Positions 1 through 9,012 are shown, numbered from the stretch's first letter. The stretch: DNA of 64,000 nt from Lachnospiraceae bacterium (GCA_029053015.1 JAIDHX010000038.1:62001-126000); one strand, 5' to 3'. A program made the numbers and translations. The notes: generated by a model from the sequence alone, not told the origin.

Positions 1-49
1 GCAATAATGAATGTGTATCGGAAATAACTGCTATCTTATGTTTCGACAT
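1..49 (-). CDS. Metallophosphoesterase, N-terminal fragment cut by window edge
   Basis: Only the first 16 codons are in the window, reading MSKHKIAVISDTHSLL. The SDTH motif right after a short hydrophobic strand is the first metal-binding motif (D-x-H) of calcineurin-like phosphoesterases of the YfcE/MJ0936 type. The ATG follows GGAGG at an 8-base spacing, so the start is well supported. Everything beyond the first motif lies outside the window, so substrate and completeness cannot be judged. Confidence 0.6.
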   Translation of the reverse strand, partial: MSKHKIAVISDTHSLL

Positions 50-111
50 ACATTTTTCCTCCACCTTTCAAGCACTATAGTAGTAGTGTTTATAGTCCCC
101 TCAAAGAGTAT

Positions 112-567
112 TCACAATTCTTTTTCCATAACCTCATATACAAGAATCACTCCATTATCTACTTCCCATTTTCGATGCTCTATGGTAACATATCCTCGCT
201 TTTCATACAAATGACTTGCCGGTAAGGAGGCATCCAAATACGCTTTTTTATAAATTTCAGATATTTTTTCTTCTAAACAATTCATTATATATGTCCCATA
301 ACCCTTACCTTGAAATTCGGGAAGAACATATACTCTTGTTATGTGATTTTCTATATAGCACCCGGTTCCTATAAAGTGTTCTCCATCTTTAAGCAATCCA
401 ACAGAACCGCCACAAATATCTTTTTCAATACTCTCAAGATTATGCAATTCGCAAAAGAACTTAACTACCTCTTGCGGATAATACTTTGGATATATGTATT
501 TAATTGTTTTTTGTACAATATCAAACACTATTTGTAAGTCATTTTTTTGAGCCAATATGTATTCCAT
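112..567 (-). CDS. GNAT family N-acetyltransferase
   Basis: A 151-residue protein, the normal length for a single-domain GNAT acetyltransferase, which moves an acetyl group from acetyl-CoA to an amine. The acetyl-CoA binding signature is visible as QGKGYG after a V-L-P-E-F strand (about residues 80-92), followed by the typical C-terminal LYEKRGY motif (about 120-126). The ATG has GGAG eight bases upstream. Substrate cannot be inferred from sequence; proteins of this size may act on small molecules or protein N-termini. It stands alone, separated by about 280 bases from the next minus-strand gene. Confidence 0.85.
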   Translation of the reverse strand: MEYILAQKNDLQIVFDIVQKTIKYIYPKYYPQEVVKFFCELHNLESIEKDICGGSVGLLKDGEHFIGTGCYIENHITRVYVLPEFQGKGYGTYIMNCLEEKISEIYKKAYLDASLPASHLYEKRGYVTIEHRKWEVDNGVILVYEVMEKEL

Positions 568-848
568 GTAAAATTCTCCATATCTTCCCGTTTCTCATAA
601 TCGCACTTATGTCCGTGTGTCATGAAACGGTGATTGTATCCATAATAATAATTTTTTGACATAATAAAAATTCACATACAGGTGGCAATTCATTACGCTG
701 CACACATCGGAATCGCACCGCACATCTGCTGTGCATTTTGTCAGGTTTTTATCGCTCCATGCCTTTGCTTCAATGCCATATCCTCACGTCCTGTATGTAA
801 TCTGTCATTACATGTTTGTAAGGCTTCGCTAGTCCAAAGTTTTAGAGT
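568..848. other. Intergenic stretch without recognisable gene
   Basis: About 280 bases between two acetyltransferase genes. No open frame with a ribosome site, no tRNA and no strong terminator hairpin could be seen on either strand. It is richer in GC in its middle part than the flanking genes. Confidence 0.5.
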
Positions 849-1598
849 TTATTCTATGTAAACCGCTCTACCTGCACTTATTGTTTCCACATATCGAAAT
901 CCGGCATCATAATATATTTTCTCAGGATATTCCCCGTCAGGCCAATGAAAAACTGTGCGAATACCATGCTCTTTACACCACCTAACATAATGATAAGTTA
1001 AAGTTCTTCCTGCACCTACATTACGATGTTGTTTTGACACAAGCACATAGTTTCCACGGCAAATATTTCCATCCATGAGACAGTACAAAAATCCAATTGG
1101 TTTTTCATCAAAATACACTACCCAGAGCGCAGTATTAGGATTGCAAAGCGCCCTTTTTACCACTTCGATTTCCCATGGTTCTTCTGCTTCCATAAAAATC
1201 TGAACAAATGAATCATCCCACTTCTCTATCTTTCTCACAGCAAGATTTTCATTTGGAATAATTCTATTTTCTTCCATAAGAACCATAAATCGCTGTTCTT
1301 CCATCCAGCTATCAAAGCCCGCTAGAGCAAGTTCTTTATTTATTTCCCCAAAATATCCACTATCTAGTGTAGACTGATAAATCGTTGGTTTTATTTCTTT
1401 TTCAGTATAAAAAGCAATAACATCCTTTAATATCTTGGACAAATCATCTATTTGATCCCGAAAAATCACTGCATGATTAGAATCATAGGAATCCTTGTTT
1501 GTTGTATTATAAAAAAGTATCCCATAGGGCCTCTCTTCATAATCGGTAAAACTTTTAGGAAACATATCTTCTAGCATAAAACATTCTTGTAAATTCAT
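849..1598 (-). CDS. GNAT family N-acetyltransferase, two-domain
   Basis: 249 residues. The C-terminal half carries the GNAT fold: a strand ending in YVLVSK, the CoA-loop QHRNVGAGRTL (about residues 189-199), and YYDAGFRYV near the end. The N-terminal half is less conserved and may be a second, degenerate GNAT-like domain, as in other enzymes of about 250 residues. The start lies 9 bases after the stop of the adenosine deaminase-like gene, with a GGGGGTG ribosome site overlapping that stop, so the two are probably co-transcribed. Substrate unknown. Confidence 0.8.
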   Translation of the reverse strand: MNLQECFMLEDMFPKSFTDYEERPYGILFYNTTNKDSYDSNHAVIFRDQIDDLSKILKDVIAFYTEKEIKPTIYQSTLDSGYFGEINKELALAGFDSWMEEQRFMVLMEENRIIPNENLAVRKIEKWDDSFVQIFMEAEEPWEIEVVKRALCNPNTALWVVYFDEKPIGFLYCLMDGNICRGNYVLVSKQHRNVGAGRTLTYHYVRWCKEHGIRTVFHWPDGEYPEKIYYDAGFRYVETISAGRAVYIE

Positions 1599-1606
1599 GA
1601 TAAAGC

Positions 1607-2608
1607 TTATTCACCCCCGAGCCTTAACCCTTTTAATCGAATCTCATTTAATTGCTTTGCACTAAGCGCACCCTCACGATATAGTAGCAAGTATTCATTT
1701 TCAATTGAGCTGTCAAAAATAAGCAGATCGTCTGTATTGATTGTAACACTAACCCCATTTTCATAAAGCTCTTTAATCGGATGTTCCTTGTAGCTCTGCG
1801 CATATCCCAGCATTACATTGCTGCTTGGACACACATTAAGCTGTATCCTACTATCTGCAAGAAATCGCATAACTTCTTTCGAATTTACAGCATTTATTCC
1901 ATGATGGACTTCGTCAAGTCCCAAAATATCAACAGCCCTTCTTATATCCTCGGCTGTTCCGCTTTCCCCAACATGCATCCTTTTAATCAGATGATATTTT
2001 TCTGCTTTTCTATATAATGGCAAAAAATCTTCAAAGGGCTTTAGATTTTCCCCGCCACATACATCAATGGATTTGAAATAACCGGAAGAAACATATTGAT
2101 CAATCCTACTTGCCTCTTCCTCTATATTACATAAAGAAATATATGTTATTTCCGGTTCAAATATAGTATTAGGACAATGTTTCTGATGGAATCCTTCAAT
2201 TATAACTTTGAACGCATCCATCCCACCAACCAACTCAATCTCAGTCGCCCCAAAATTCATAGCCAACCTTACAATATTATTTCTCCTGGCTTCCTCAAAA
2301 GCCCCTTCCCATCTTAGAATGATTCCTTCTCTTCCCGTACTATATGGCTTAATTGATGAAGTAAACCATTCTTGCATACCAGTAAGTCCACCGAACCTTT
2401 CAGGGGGATTAGGGAATTCCAGATTTAATTGTTTGCCTAACCAGCTTCGCCTACAGCCTTTCGTGGAATGATTATGAATATCACTCATCGGAACTTTTAA
2501 AAGTTTGGTCGTATCACTCTCTACTAAACCCTCATAAAATAATTCATCTTGTAGTATTCTATTTTCGATATCAGTTTGCATTTTCGGAAGTTCCGTAATA
2601 TTGTGCAT
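1607..2608 (-). CDS. Adenosine deaminase-like metal-dependent hydrolase
   Basis: 333 residues, the usual size of the adenosine/adenine/AMP deaminase family (amidohydrolase TIM barrel, zinc-dependent). Visible landmarks are the metal-binding H-N-H at residues 45-47 (in SDIHNHS), HVGES near 217, HHGINAV near 236 and NTDDLL near 291, which match the catalytic Glu, His and Asp positions of the family. The exact substrate is uncertain because the N-terminal part is unlike standard Add. The listed ATG overlaps the upstream kinase gene by 38 bases; an in-frame ATG at 2581 is an alternative start. It sits in a five-gene minus-strand cluster. Confidence 0.75.
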   Translation of the reverse strand: MHNITELPKMQTDIENRILQDELFYEGLVESDTTKLLKVPMSDIHNHSTKGCRRSWLGKQLNLEFPNPPERFGGLTGMQEWFTSSIKPYSTGREGIILRWEGAFEEARRNNIVRLAMNFGATEIELVGGMDAFKVIIEGFHQKHCPNTIFEPEITYISLCNIEEEASRIDQYVSSGYFKSIDVCGGENLKPFEDFLPLYRKAEKYHLIKRMHVGESGTAEDIRRAVDILGLDEVHHGINAVNSKEVMRFLADSRIQLNVCPSSNVMLGYAQSYKEHPIKELYENGVSVTINTDDLLIFDSSIENEYLLLYREGALSAKQLNEIRLKGLRLGGE

Positions 2609-3089
2609 ATTTATCCGCTTCCTCTCTAGACTTAAATATAACTATATCCTTTTCTCTATAATTATCCAAAAGAGCATAAATTTCCGGTAGTTGCTTTTCT
2701 GAAAACTGCTCTATCCATTGCCTAAATCCGCTCTCAAAGGTTTCTTCCGTTTCAACCCATGGAAGGTCCTCTCTCTTCGTACCAATTCTCGCTATGGCAC
2801 CTTCGAGACATACCTCAGTCGGTAAATCAAATAAAATGATTGTGTCAGCTTTTTTCATTCGAATATCTATCGTTCGCTGATAATTACCATCTATAATCCA
2901 CTCAGGAAAACGCAAAATCTCCATAAGTTTCATATCAAATTCTTCCGAAGATATTTCTGTCCTGTCAGACTTATGTTTTATCATATCGAGATAAAATAAA
3001 GGTAATCCTGATTTGTCTCGTAGTTTCCTCGCAAATGTACTTTTACCAGATCCAGGGCTTCCTATAATCATTATTCTTTTTGTATTCAT
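2571..3089 (-). CDS. P-loop kinase, topology-modulation/FlaR-like family
   Basis: 172 residues with an N-terminal Walker A motif GSPGSGKST (residues 10-18), followed by the LPLFYLDM strand and a WIIDGNY motif. This pattern is typical of small adenylate kinase-like ATPases annotated as topology modulation or FlaR proteins, whose real substrates are mostly unknown. The start is 4 bases after the stop of the fusion gene at 3094-4416, and its end overlaps the adenosine deaminase-like gene, so translational coupling is likely. Confidence 0.75.
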   Translation of the reverse strand: MNTKRIMIIGSPGSGKSTFARKLRDKSGLPLFYLDMIKHKSDRTEISSEEFDMKLMEILRFPEWIIDGNYQRTIDIRMKKADTIILFDLPTEVCLEGAIARIGTKREDLPWVETEETFESGFRQWIEQFSEKQLPEIYALLDNYREKDIVIFKSREEADKYAQYYGTSENAN

Positions 3090-3093
3090 TTAT

Positions 3094-4416
3094 TCACTCA
3101 TCTTCCATTAATTTATTTCTTAGCAACTGAGTTTCCTTGCCTGTAATCCCTAAATCCAATAAATACTGTTCAACCGTATTATGCTTTTTTCTCAACATCT
3201 CTAAAAATCCATACATTGACTTTTCATTTGCAAACACAATCTCCCTATCAATATCCGGATGTTCTCTCAAGAAAGCTTCTAATCTTTCCATATTGAATTC
3301 TCGACTAATTGCATAGTCATATACAATATCCTCATCAGATACACCGGCAATCAATAAAAGAATGGCACTTATAACACCGGTTCGATCCTTACCGGCAGTA
3401 CAGTGATAAAACACTCCGCTAGGTGAATTCGCGATAGTTTTAAATACATCCTTCATACAATCTGCATGAGCTATTTCCATGTAGGATATCGGCACTTCTG
3501 CAAGACTCCTAGGTGGCATCATACCCTCAACAATCGGAAAGTGACAATAATTAAAATCATTATCATGCACAAAAGCTGATGGCTTTGCATTAGCCTCTTC
3601 TTCACTCCTTAAATCGATAATTGTGTTTATGCCCCTACTTAATAATAATTCTTTATCACGCATACTTAAGGTATCGCATCTATCACTTCTATATATCCGA
3701 TCAGCTAATGTATACCTCTTTGTTCCCTGAATTCTGTACATTCCAAGGTCTCTGGTATTCATCGTACTCTCAAGTATTGATCTTGGTGCATTATCCCAAG
3801 CATTTATATATCCGTCTATGCCTTCTTTTTGTTTTTCAAGATTATCCAATTCCTGAATACAATATCCCATAGCCTCTGCTATATACTCATCTGTCATGTC
3901 TTTTGTAAAGAAAAAGATATCGTCGTCTTCTACCGGAACAAAATACGCATTCATATTTTGGACCAGCCCATCTAAATTGAATTTACATATCTTGTTTATG
4001 GATTCTTTTTCAAAATCGGTTGGAATGATAAGATCATTTTTCAGATTATATTTCTGAATAACATAGTAATTTCCTATAGCATAGTCCTTATGAAGTTTCT
4101 CTACATTACCTGGTATCATAGGATTCCAGTGATACTTATCATACACAAAATGTCTATAAATTACATCCTGCACAAGATGAAGATAATATCCCAAATACAT
4201 ATCATCTTTCTTCATCAACTCGCCATACATTTTTCTATAACCTTCAAAATCATATGTTTTCTTATGTCCTCCGGCAACAGATATCTTCATATGACTATTT
4301 CCGTTATAACCGGCATCCACAAGAACGGATCCTAACTTAAGACGGCTAGGATTATTGAAATGTCTTTTCTTAATTAATTCGCATGTAATAGCATAATGAA
4401 TAATACTTGATGCCAT
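3094..4416 (-). CDS. Zinc-dependent phospholipase C-like / tyrosine-type phosphatase fusion
   Basis: 440 residues with two distinct parts. Residues 1-200 resemble the all-alpha zinc-dependent phospholipase C/S1-P1 nuclease-like family: SSIIHYAIT at the N-terminus and a helix with YYLHLVQDVIYRH supply candidate metal-binding His and Asp. Residues 215-440 are a Y_phosphatase3-type domain: the P-loop HCTAGKDRTG is at 338-347 (Cys339 nucleophile, Arg345), preceded by IIDLRSEEE, which is usual for this family of lipid or protein phosphatases. No signal peptide is visible, so a cytoplasmic role is inferred. It is first in the minus-strand cluster. Substrates are unknown. Confidence 0.75.
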   Translation of the reverse strand: MASSIIHYAITCELIKKRHFNNPSRLKLGSVLVDAGYNGNSHMKISVAGGHKKTYDFEGYRKMYGELMKKDDMYLGYYLHLVQDVIYRHFVYDKYHWNPMIPGNVEKLHKDYAIGNYYVIQKYNLKNDLIIPTDFEKESINKICKFNLDGLVQNMNAYFVPVEDDDIFFFTKDMTDEYIAEAMGYCIQELDNLEKQKEGIDGYINAWDNAPRSILESTMNTRDLGMYRIQGTKRYTLADRIYRSDRCDTLSMRDKELLLSRGINTIIDLRSEEEANAKPSAFVHDNDFNYCHFPIVEGMMPPRSLAEVPISYMEIAHADCMKDVFKTIANSPSGVFYHCTAGKDRTGVISAILLLIAGVSDEDIVYDYAISREFNMERLEAFLREHPDIDREIVFANEKSMYGFLEMLRKKHNTVEQYLLDLGITGKETQLLRNKLMEDE

Positions 4417-4443
4417 AAATCAATACCACTCCCCATCTTTCCT

Positions 4444-6066
4444 CTAAATCATCTTAAAAGCCTTTAACGCCTTCACAATCGCATCCTCTTTTTCCTTCGA
4501 ACACTGTGGCTGCCTGGCCTCCTCAGACTTAGCCTTACTCTCTGCAGATGTCAAATCCATCTCATCCATATCCAGTGTTACACTCACATGGTGCTTTGCT
4601 TCACGAAGTTTGGATAATAAGCATACCGTCTCCACATGCACCGTCCCCCCAAACTGATCCACCGCCCTTACCTTCCGCAATTCATATCCGCCATCACACA
4701 GTATCCGTAAGTCGCGCGCCAGCGTGGCGGAGTCGCAGCTTACGTAGACGATACGATCGGGAGCCATTTTGAGCATGGTGGCGAGGCAGGCGGCGTCACA
4801 GCCCTTGCGGGGCGGGTCTACTACAATGACGTCGGGATGGCGCATGGCGGCGTTTTCGTCACAGCCGTCCGGGTTATCATAAAAGGCAGGGAGTACTTCT
4901 TCTGCTTTTCCCACGAAAAATTCTGCGTTTGTGATATGGTTGCGGCGGGCGTTTTCCTTGGCGTCCTCGATTGCCTGCGGAATCACTTCCACACCACAGA
5001 CCTGTTTTGCACGAGTTGCCAGAAACAAGGAAATAGTGCCGATTCCACAATACAAATCCCAGACTGTTTCCTGCCCTGTCAGCCCCGCATATTGCAGTGC
5101 AAGGCTGTAGAGCTTTTCCGTCTGACGCGGATTTACCTGATAAAAGGAGAGCGGGGAAATGGAAAACTCAAGTTTTTCGCCGGTAAATGCCATATCCGCT
5201 TTTGTCATATCCCGCACCCTTATACTGTCCGAAATGCTGTCTTTTCCCCATAGGGTATGGATTTCTTTTCCCATAATGACATTTGTTTTTTCCGTATTGA
5301 TACTCACTGACACGCTCGTCATGTTTTTAATCTGAGAGAGGCGCGCCAGCAGTTCCTCCTGATGCGGCAGATAGCAGCCTTTCTTCCGGTAATTCAACAC
5401 CAGACACACCATAATCTCCCCGCTGTCAAAACCGGTGCGGATCAGCACGTGGCGAATCAGCCCTTCTCCGCTTTTTTCATCGTAGGGGCGCACATGAAAT
5501 TCCCGCATATAGGCAAGAATCGTGTCCAGTATTTCCTTATTTTCTTCTCTTCCCAAAACGCAGTCCGTATTGGCAATAATGGTGTGGGTTCTTCCTGCGT
5601 AAAAACCCGCCACAGGATTTCCGTCCTTGTCCTCGCCGATTGGATACTGCGCTTTATTGCGATAGTGGAATGGTTCTTCCATTCCCACAATCGGCTTCAT
5701 CACACAATCTATTTCGGACTCAGAAAAACCGCCGATACGGAGCAGATTGTTTTTTACCTTATCCTGCTTAAATATAAGCTGTCGCTCATAACTCATCGCC
5801 TGAAGCTGGCAGCCGCCGCATTGTCTGTGGAATCGACAGACGGGCTGCACACGAAAAGGAGAAGGTGACAGCACCTTCTCTAATCTTGCATAGGCATAAT
5901 TCTTTTTATTTTTTACAATTTTAGCTTCTACCGTATCGCCAATGATGGCGTCCTTGATAAACAGAGGAAAACCTTCTACTTTTCCAATGCCTTCCCCTTC
6001 CGTCCCCATATCTTCTATTGTCACAATGACCGTATCATTTTTTGTAAAATTCATTGCAATCACCAT
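4444..6066 (-). CDS. rlmD: 23S rRNA (uracil-5-)-methyltransferase RlmD
   Basis: 540 residues. Order: N-terminal TRAM domain (1-65), Fe-S cluster cysteines C77, C83 and C86 with a fourth near 168, central domain, and an AdoMet-binding Rossmann domain with DLYCGIGT near residue 345 and the catalytic SCDSATLARDL near 455. This is the RumA/TrmA family, which methylates C5 of a uridine in 23S rRNA. The last 60 or so residues after VETVCLLSK are a charged tail not needed for the fold. The start is uncertain: ATG at 6066 or the in-frame ATG at 6054, neither with a strong ribosome site. Low-GC Gram-positives often carry several paralogues, so the exact target uridine is not certain. Confidence 0.88.
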   Translation of the reverse strand: MVIAMNFTKNDTVIVTIEDMGTEGEGIGKVEGFPLFIKDAIIGDTVEAKIVKNKKNYAYARLEKVLSPSPFRVQPVCRFHRQCGGCQLQAMSYERQLIFKQDKVKNNLLRIGGFSESEIDCVMKPIVGMEEPFHYRNKAQYPIGEDKDGNPVAGFYAGRTHTIIANTDCVLGREENKEILDTILAYMREFHVRPYDEKSGEGLIRHVLIRTGFDSGEIMVCLVLNYRKKGCYLPHQEELLARLSQIKNMTSVSVSINTEKTNVIMGKEIHTLWGKDSISDSIRVRDMTKADMAFTGEKLEFSISPLSFYQVNPRQTEKLYSLALQYAGLTGQETVWDLYCGIGTISLFLATRAKQVCGVEVIPQAIEDAKENARRNHITNAEFFVGKAEEVLPAFYDNPDGCDENAAMRHPDVIVVDPPRKGCDAACLATMLKMAPDRIVYVSCDSATLARDLRILCDGGYELRKVRAVDQFGGTVHVETVCLLSKLREAKHHVSVTLDMDEMDLTSAESKAKSEEARQPQCSKEKEDAIVKALKAFKMI

Positions 6067-6099
6067 TTCTACGCATTTTTCGGTGTGAGACTCAATACA

Positions 6100-7044
6100 C
6101 TACTCCATCCTCGTCGCCCTCAAATTCGACTCAAACGCACGGTTATAGCCAAGCCAGCCCGTATCCGTGGCACTGCCGAATATTTCCGTCATGGTTTCCA
6201 GCTTGGCGTCGGTATTGTCCGCCATATTTAATGCCAGTGCTTCCATCAGCGCCGGTTTTTTCGGAGAGCCATACTCATATTCCCCGTGGTGTGCCAGAAT
6301 ACAGTGCTTCAGTTCAGAGGCGAGCACCGGCGGAAAGCCTTTTATGTTCCGTATTTTTTCCTCCAGCATTTCACAGCCTATGATAATATGGCCGAGAAGC
6401 TGTCCGTCGTCCGTATAATCGTTTTCCGGAAAAAGCGAAATTTCTCTGGTTTTTCCTATATCATGGAACATGGCGGCGGGTAAAAGCAGATCCCTCTTTA
6501 ACAGCGGGTAAGCCGTGCAAAAATAATCGCACAGCTTAGTTACGCTCAAGGTATGCTCCAAAAGACCGCCGACAAATCCGTGATGCATAGTTTTTGCCGC
6601 AGAGGATTTACGGAATTTTTTGATAAAATCGGTATCTTCTACAAAGAAAGCCTTTAACAACTGATTCATCCATGGATTCGCAACAGAATCTATCATCTGA
6701 AGCAGTTCCTTATACATTTCATCATTGTTTTTACTGCTTACAGGCAGATAATCGGCAGGGTCATACTCGCCCTCCCTGCACACGCGGATTCTCCTCACAT
6801 TAACCTGCAGGGCGCCCTGAAAATTGTGCACTTCGCCATAGACCTCTATGTAATCCAGAATGTCATATTCTTCAATCCCTGCGCTGTTCGGCTCCCATAT
6901 CTTTGCATCGATGGTGCCGGTTTTGTCCTGCAAAATCACATTTTCATAGGGCTTTCCATTCTTTGTCATAGCCGACAGCTTGTGCTTGCAAAGATAAATA
7001 TCCGACATTCTGTCGCCGTCATTATAATCCTTGATATACTTCAT
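6100..7044 (-). CDS. yhaM: 3'-5' exoribonuclease YhaM family (OB fold + HD domain)
   Basis: 314 residues, the normal YhaM/CvfD-like length. Residues 1-95 form an OB-fold nucleic acid-binding domain (VILQDKTGTIDAKIW), and 150-290 form an HD phosphohydrolase domain with HGFVGGLLEHTLSV and FHDIGK (His194-Asp195) plus LAHHGEY. YhaM degrades RNA and single-stranded DNA from the 3' end with Mn2+ or Co2+. The gene starts one base after the upstream HtrA-like gene ends, so the two are co-transcribed. The match to the family is strong; in vivo targets are not predictable. Confidence 0.87.
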   Translation of the reverse strand: MKYIKDYNDGDRMSDIYLCKHKLSAMTKNGKPYENVILQDKTGTIDAKIWEPNSAGIEEYDILDYIEVYGEVHNFQGALQVNVRRIRVCREGEYDPADYLPVSSKNNDEMYKELLQMIDSVANPWMNQLLKAFFVEDTDFIKKFRKSSAAKTMHHGFVGGLLEHTLSVTKLCDYFCTAYPLLKRDLLLPAAMFHDIGKTREISLFPENDYTDDGQLLGHIIIGCEMLEEKIRNIKGFPPVLASELKHCILAHHGEYEYGSPKKPALMEALALNMADNTDAKLETMTEIFGSATDTGWLGYNRAFESNLRATRME

Positions 7045-7045
7045 T

Positions 7046-8365
7046 TTAATCCTCTTTTCCCAGCGTAATTTCCATTTCCATCTCCCGATAGCTGTTCTGC
7101 GAGAGCCTCTGTACGGTTACTTTTACCGTCTGCCCGGCCTCCAGCCGCAGCAGGGTCGCCGTATAATTGTTAAAGTTTTCAATGCTGCTGTCGCCGATTT
7201 CCACAATCACATCTCCGCGCTGAATCCCTGCAAGCATGGCGGGAGAATTCATCTCAACCTCTCTCACGTAAGCGCCATAAGGTACGCCCATCTCCTGATT
7301 TGCCTCCGGCGTCACATCCATGCCGCTGATGCCCATATAGACAGGCTCCTTGCCATTTGACATATTTTCTATCAGCTTACGAAGCTCCGAAATACCGATT
7401 GCCGTAACCGCATTTTTCATATCGGAATCCACTCTGTCGCTTGTGATAATGCCGACTATCTGCCCCTGCATGTTAAACAGCACGCCTTCGGAATCCGGAC
7501 TGCCGTATATGTCCGTAGTCAACAGCCTATAATTGGCGTCAACACGGCTCATAATGCTTCCCGAAGCGACAACCATACCATAACCTGCCGAACCGACCAT
7601 CCCCATGGGAGCGCCCAGCGCCACCACCGGAGTTCCTACCAGATTCCGCAGATTGGAAGAACCCAGCGTCGCTTTCTGCACCAGTTCTTTGGTTTCTTCC
7701 GGAATATCCGACAGTTCCACCGAGATAATGGCAAGTCCCGTCTGTTTATCCTCCTGCTTCATCACGGCTTCCGCCCTCGTCCCGTCAGAGAAAGTTACGA
7801 TAATGCTTTTCGCCTGTTTTATGGTATTCCGGTCCGTCAGGATTAAATATTCCCTTCCATTGCTTTCCACTACCACACCGTAGGTCTGCACTTCACTTTC
7901 ATAAGTATCGTTCAGCCAGTCCACATCGGAAGTAACACCGGTAACCGTTACCATGGAGTGGGAAAGTTCCGCCGTATAAGCTGACATTGCACTGTAAAGC
8001 TGTATATAATGCTTCTCATCCAGCCGTATGTTGTCCAGTATTTTCTGAATCTGCTCCTCGTCCAAAATCACCGATTCCAACGCTTCCTGCAGAGAGGGCG
8101 GCTCTTCCTCGACCAGCATATCCTCAGGATCCATCTCATCCGACTCTTCGGGAAATACCACTGTCTGCGGCTTCTCTTCCGGATACAGCCAGTTGCTGAA
8201 AACCGGTTCCAGAATCAAAAAAGTGAGGCAGGCAATCAATCCGAAAATAACTGCCATGGATGCGGTAATCACCGTCCTGCGCAGCAGCTTCTTCTTGTTA
8301 ATCGGCCGCTCCTTGATTTTCTCTATCATAAAATCGGATTGCTGGTTCTGTTTGGAATCCTGCAT
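7046..8365 (-). CDS. HtrA/S1C-like membrane protein with PDZ domain, degenerate triad
   Basis: 439 residues: cytoplasmic N-terminus, one membrane segment (31-53), acidic linker (70-110), trypsin-like domain (135-345) and a C-terminal PDZ domain (350-430). The trypsin-like part aligns with DegP/HtrA, but the expected active-site His is Asn180 (in TDRNTI), the Asp of the D-x-x-T-D-L-A motif is Gly210, and the Ser loop GNSGG has become PDSEG with Ser292 kept. It is therefore likely not an active serine protease; a scaffold or sensor role in the envelope is inferred. Its stop is one base from the YhaM-type gene. Confidence 0.82.
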   Translation of the reverse strand: MQDSKQNQQSDFMIEKIKERPINKKKLLRRTVITASMAVIFGLIACLTFLILEPVFSNWLYPEEKPQTVVFPEESDEMDPEDMLVEEEPPSLQEALESVILDEEQIQKILDNIRLDEKHYIQLYSAMSAYTAELSHSMVTVTGVTSDVDWLNDTYESEVQTYGVVVESNGREYLILTDRNTIKQAKSIIVTFSDGTRAEAVMKQEDKQTGLAIISVELSDIPEETKELVQKATLGSSNLRNLVGTPVVALGAPMGMVGSAGYGMVVASGSIMSRVDANYRLLTTDIYGSPDSEGVLFNMQGQIVGIITSDRVDSDMKNAVTAIGISELRKLIENMSNGKEPVYMGISGMDVTPEANQEMGVPYGAYVREVEMNSPAMLAGIQRGDVIVEIGDSSIENFNNYTATLLRLEAGQTVKVTVQRLSQNSYREMEMEITLGKED

Positions 8366-8479
8366 ATTGGCAATTCCTCCATTTCGGCTCCCATCTGCCC
8401 GCTTTAGCAGGCACTCAAATCAGGGAGGCTGCATGTTTCGTTCTGCCCTATAGTATATCCGATAGTGAAAAAATTGTAA

Positions 8480-8527
8480 AGAAAAGAACCGCCGCACCGG
8501 CCAAATCTCTAACCGTGCGGCAGTTCT
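8480..8527 (-). terminator. Rho-independent terminator of the 8560-8778 gene
   Basis: On the minus strand, GAACTGCCGCAC pairs with GTGCGGCGGTTC and is followed by a T-rich run (TTTTCTTT). It lies about 30 bases after the stop of the small protein gene, so it probably ends that transcript. Confidence 0.75.
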
Positions 8528-8559
8528 CCAAAATCATCACATCATTCAGGACATGCCTG

Positions 8560-8778
8560 TTAAAACAGTTTTTTAATGGATGAGGCAACGCCTGAAAGCT
8601 TATCAACAGATATCTTTCCTTTTACGCCTTCCACTACCTTCTTTACAACATCGTCAGGCAAATCTACACCAACCAAATCCTCCACAGTCTTGGTCGGATT
8701 CTTCTGAAATTTCTCCATCAGAGATTTGTCCTTTGTCACCTTGGCCACAATTCCGTCAATTTTTTCTTTAATATCCAT
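8560..8778 (-). CDS. Small acidic/lysine-rich helical protein of unknown function
   Basis: 72 residues, starting at MDIKEK because AAGGTGGAG lies just upstream of that ATG; the longer in-frame ATG at 8805 has no such site. The sequence contains a KNPTKTVEDLVGVDLPDD segment and a VKKVVEGVKGKI repeat-like helix. The 'DPxxxLxxxGVDLP' style resembles leader segments of the nitrile hydratase-like/Nif11 leader type, but no modification enzyme is nearby, so this is only a resemblance. It sits alone between a tRNA gene and the HtrA-like gene and has its own terminator. Confidence 0.6.
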   Translation of the reverse strand: MDIKEKIDGIVAKVTKDKSLMEKFQKNPTKTVEDLVGVDLPDDVVKKVVEGVKGKISVDKLSGVASSIKKLF

Positions 8779-8872
8779 ATCTGCTCCACCTTTCCGCCGT
8801 CCCATAGGGTATGGCTGTACGTAAAATCATTATCTTTCAAGAAAATCCGCTGTTTTATAAGATATTCTTCAA

Positions 8873-8943
8873 AGCAGCTAGCGGGAATCGAACCCGTCTC
8901 TCCAGCTTGGGAAGCTAGCATTCTACCGATGAACTATAGCTGC
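8873..8943 (-). tRNA. tRNA-Gly(CCC)
   Basis: A complete cloverleaf reads on the minus strand: acceptor arms GCAGCTA/TAGCTGC, a D-arm with GTTCATCGGTAGAA, anticodon stem CTAGC/GCTGG closing loop TTCCCAA (anticodon CCC), and T-arm CGGGTTCGATTCCCG. Discriminator base is T, and CCA is not encoded. The CCC anticodon reads GGG glycine codons. Confidence 0.95.
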
Positions 8944-9012
8944 GTATCTGAAAGGTATTATACTACACCCTTCAGAAAAAAGCCACAAAAAAGTGAATTT
9001 TGTTTTAAACTT

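Noticed and set aside
8560-8778. Precursor peptide of a modified natural product (Nif11/NHLP leader-like)
   Set aside because: No radical SAM, LanM or other maturation enzyme is nearby and there is no Cys/Ser/Thr-rich core after a Gly-Gly site.
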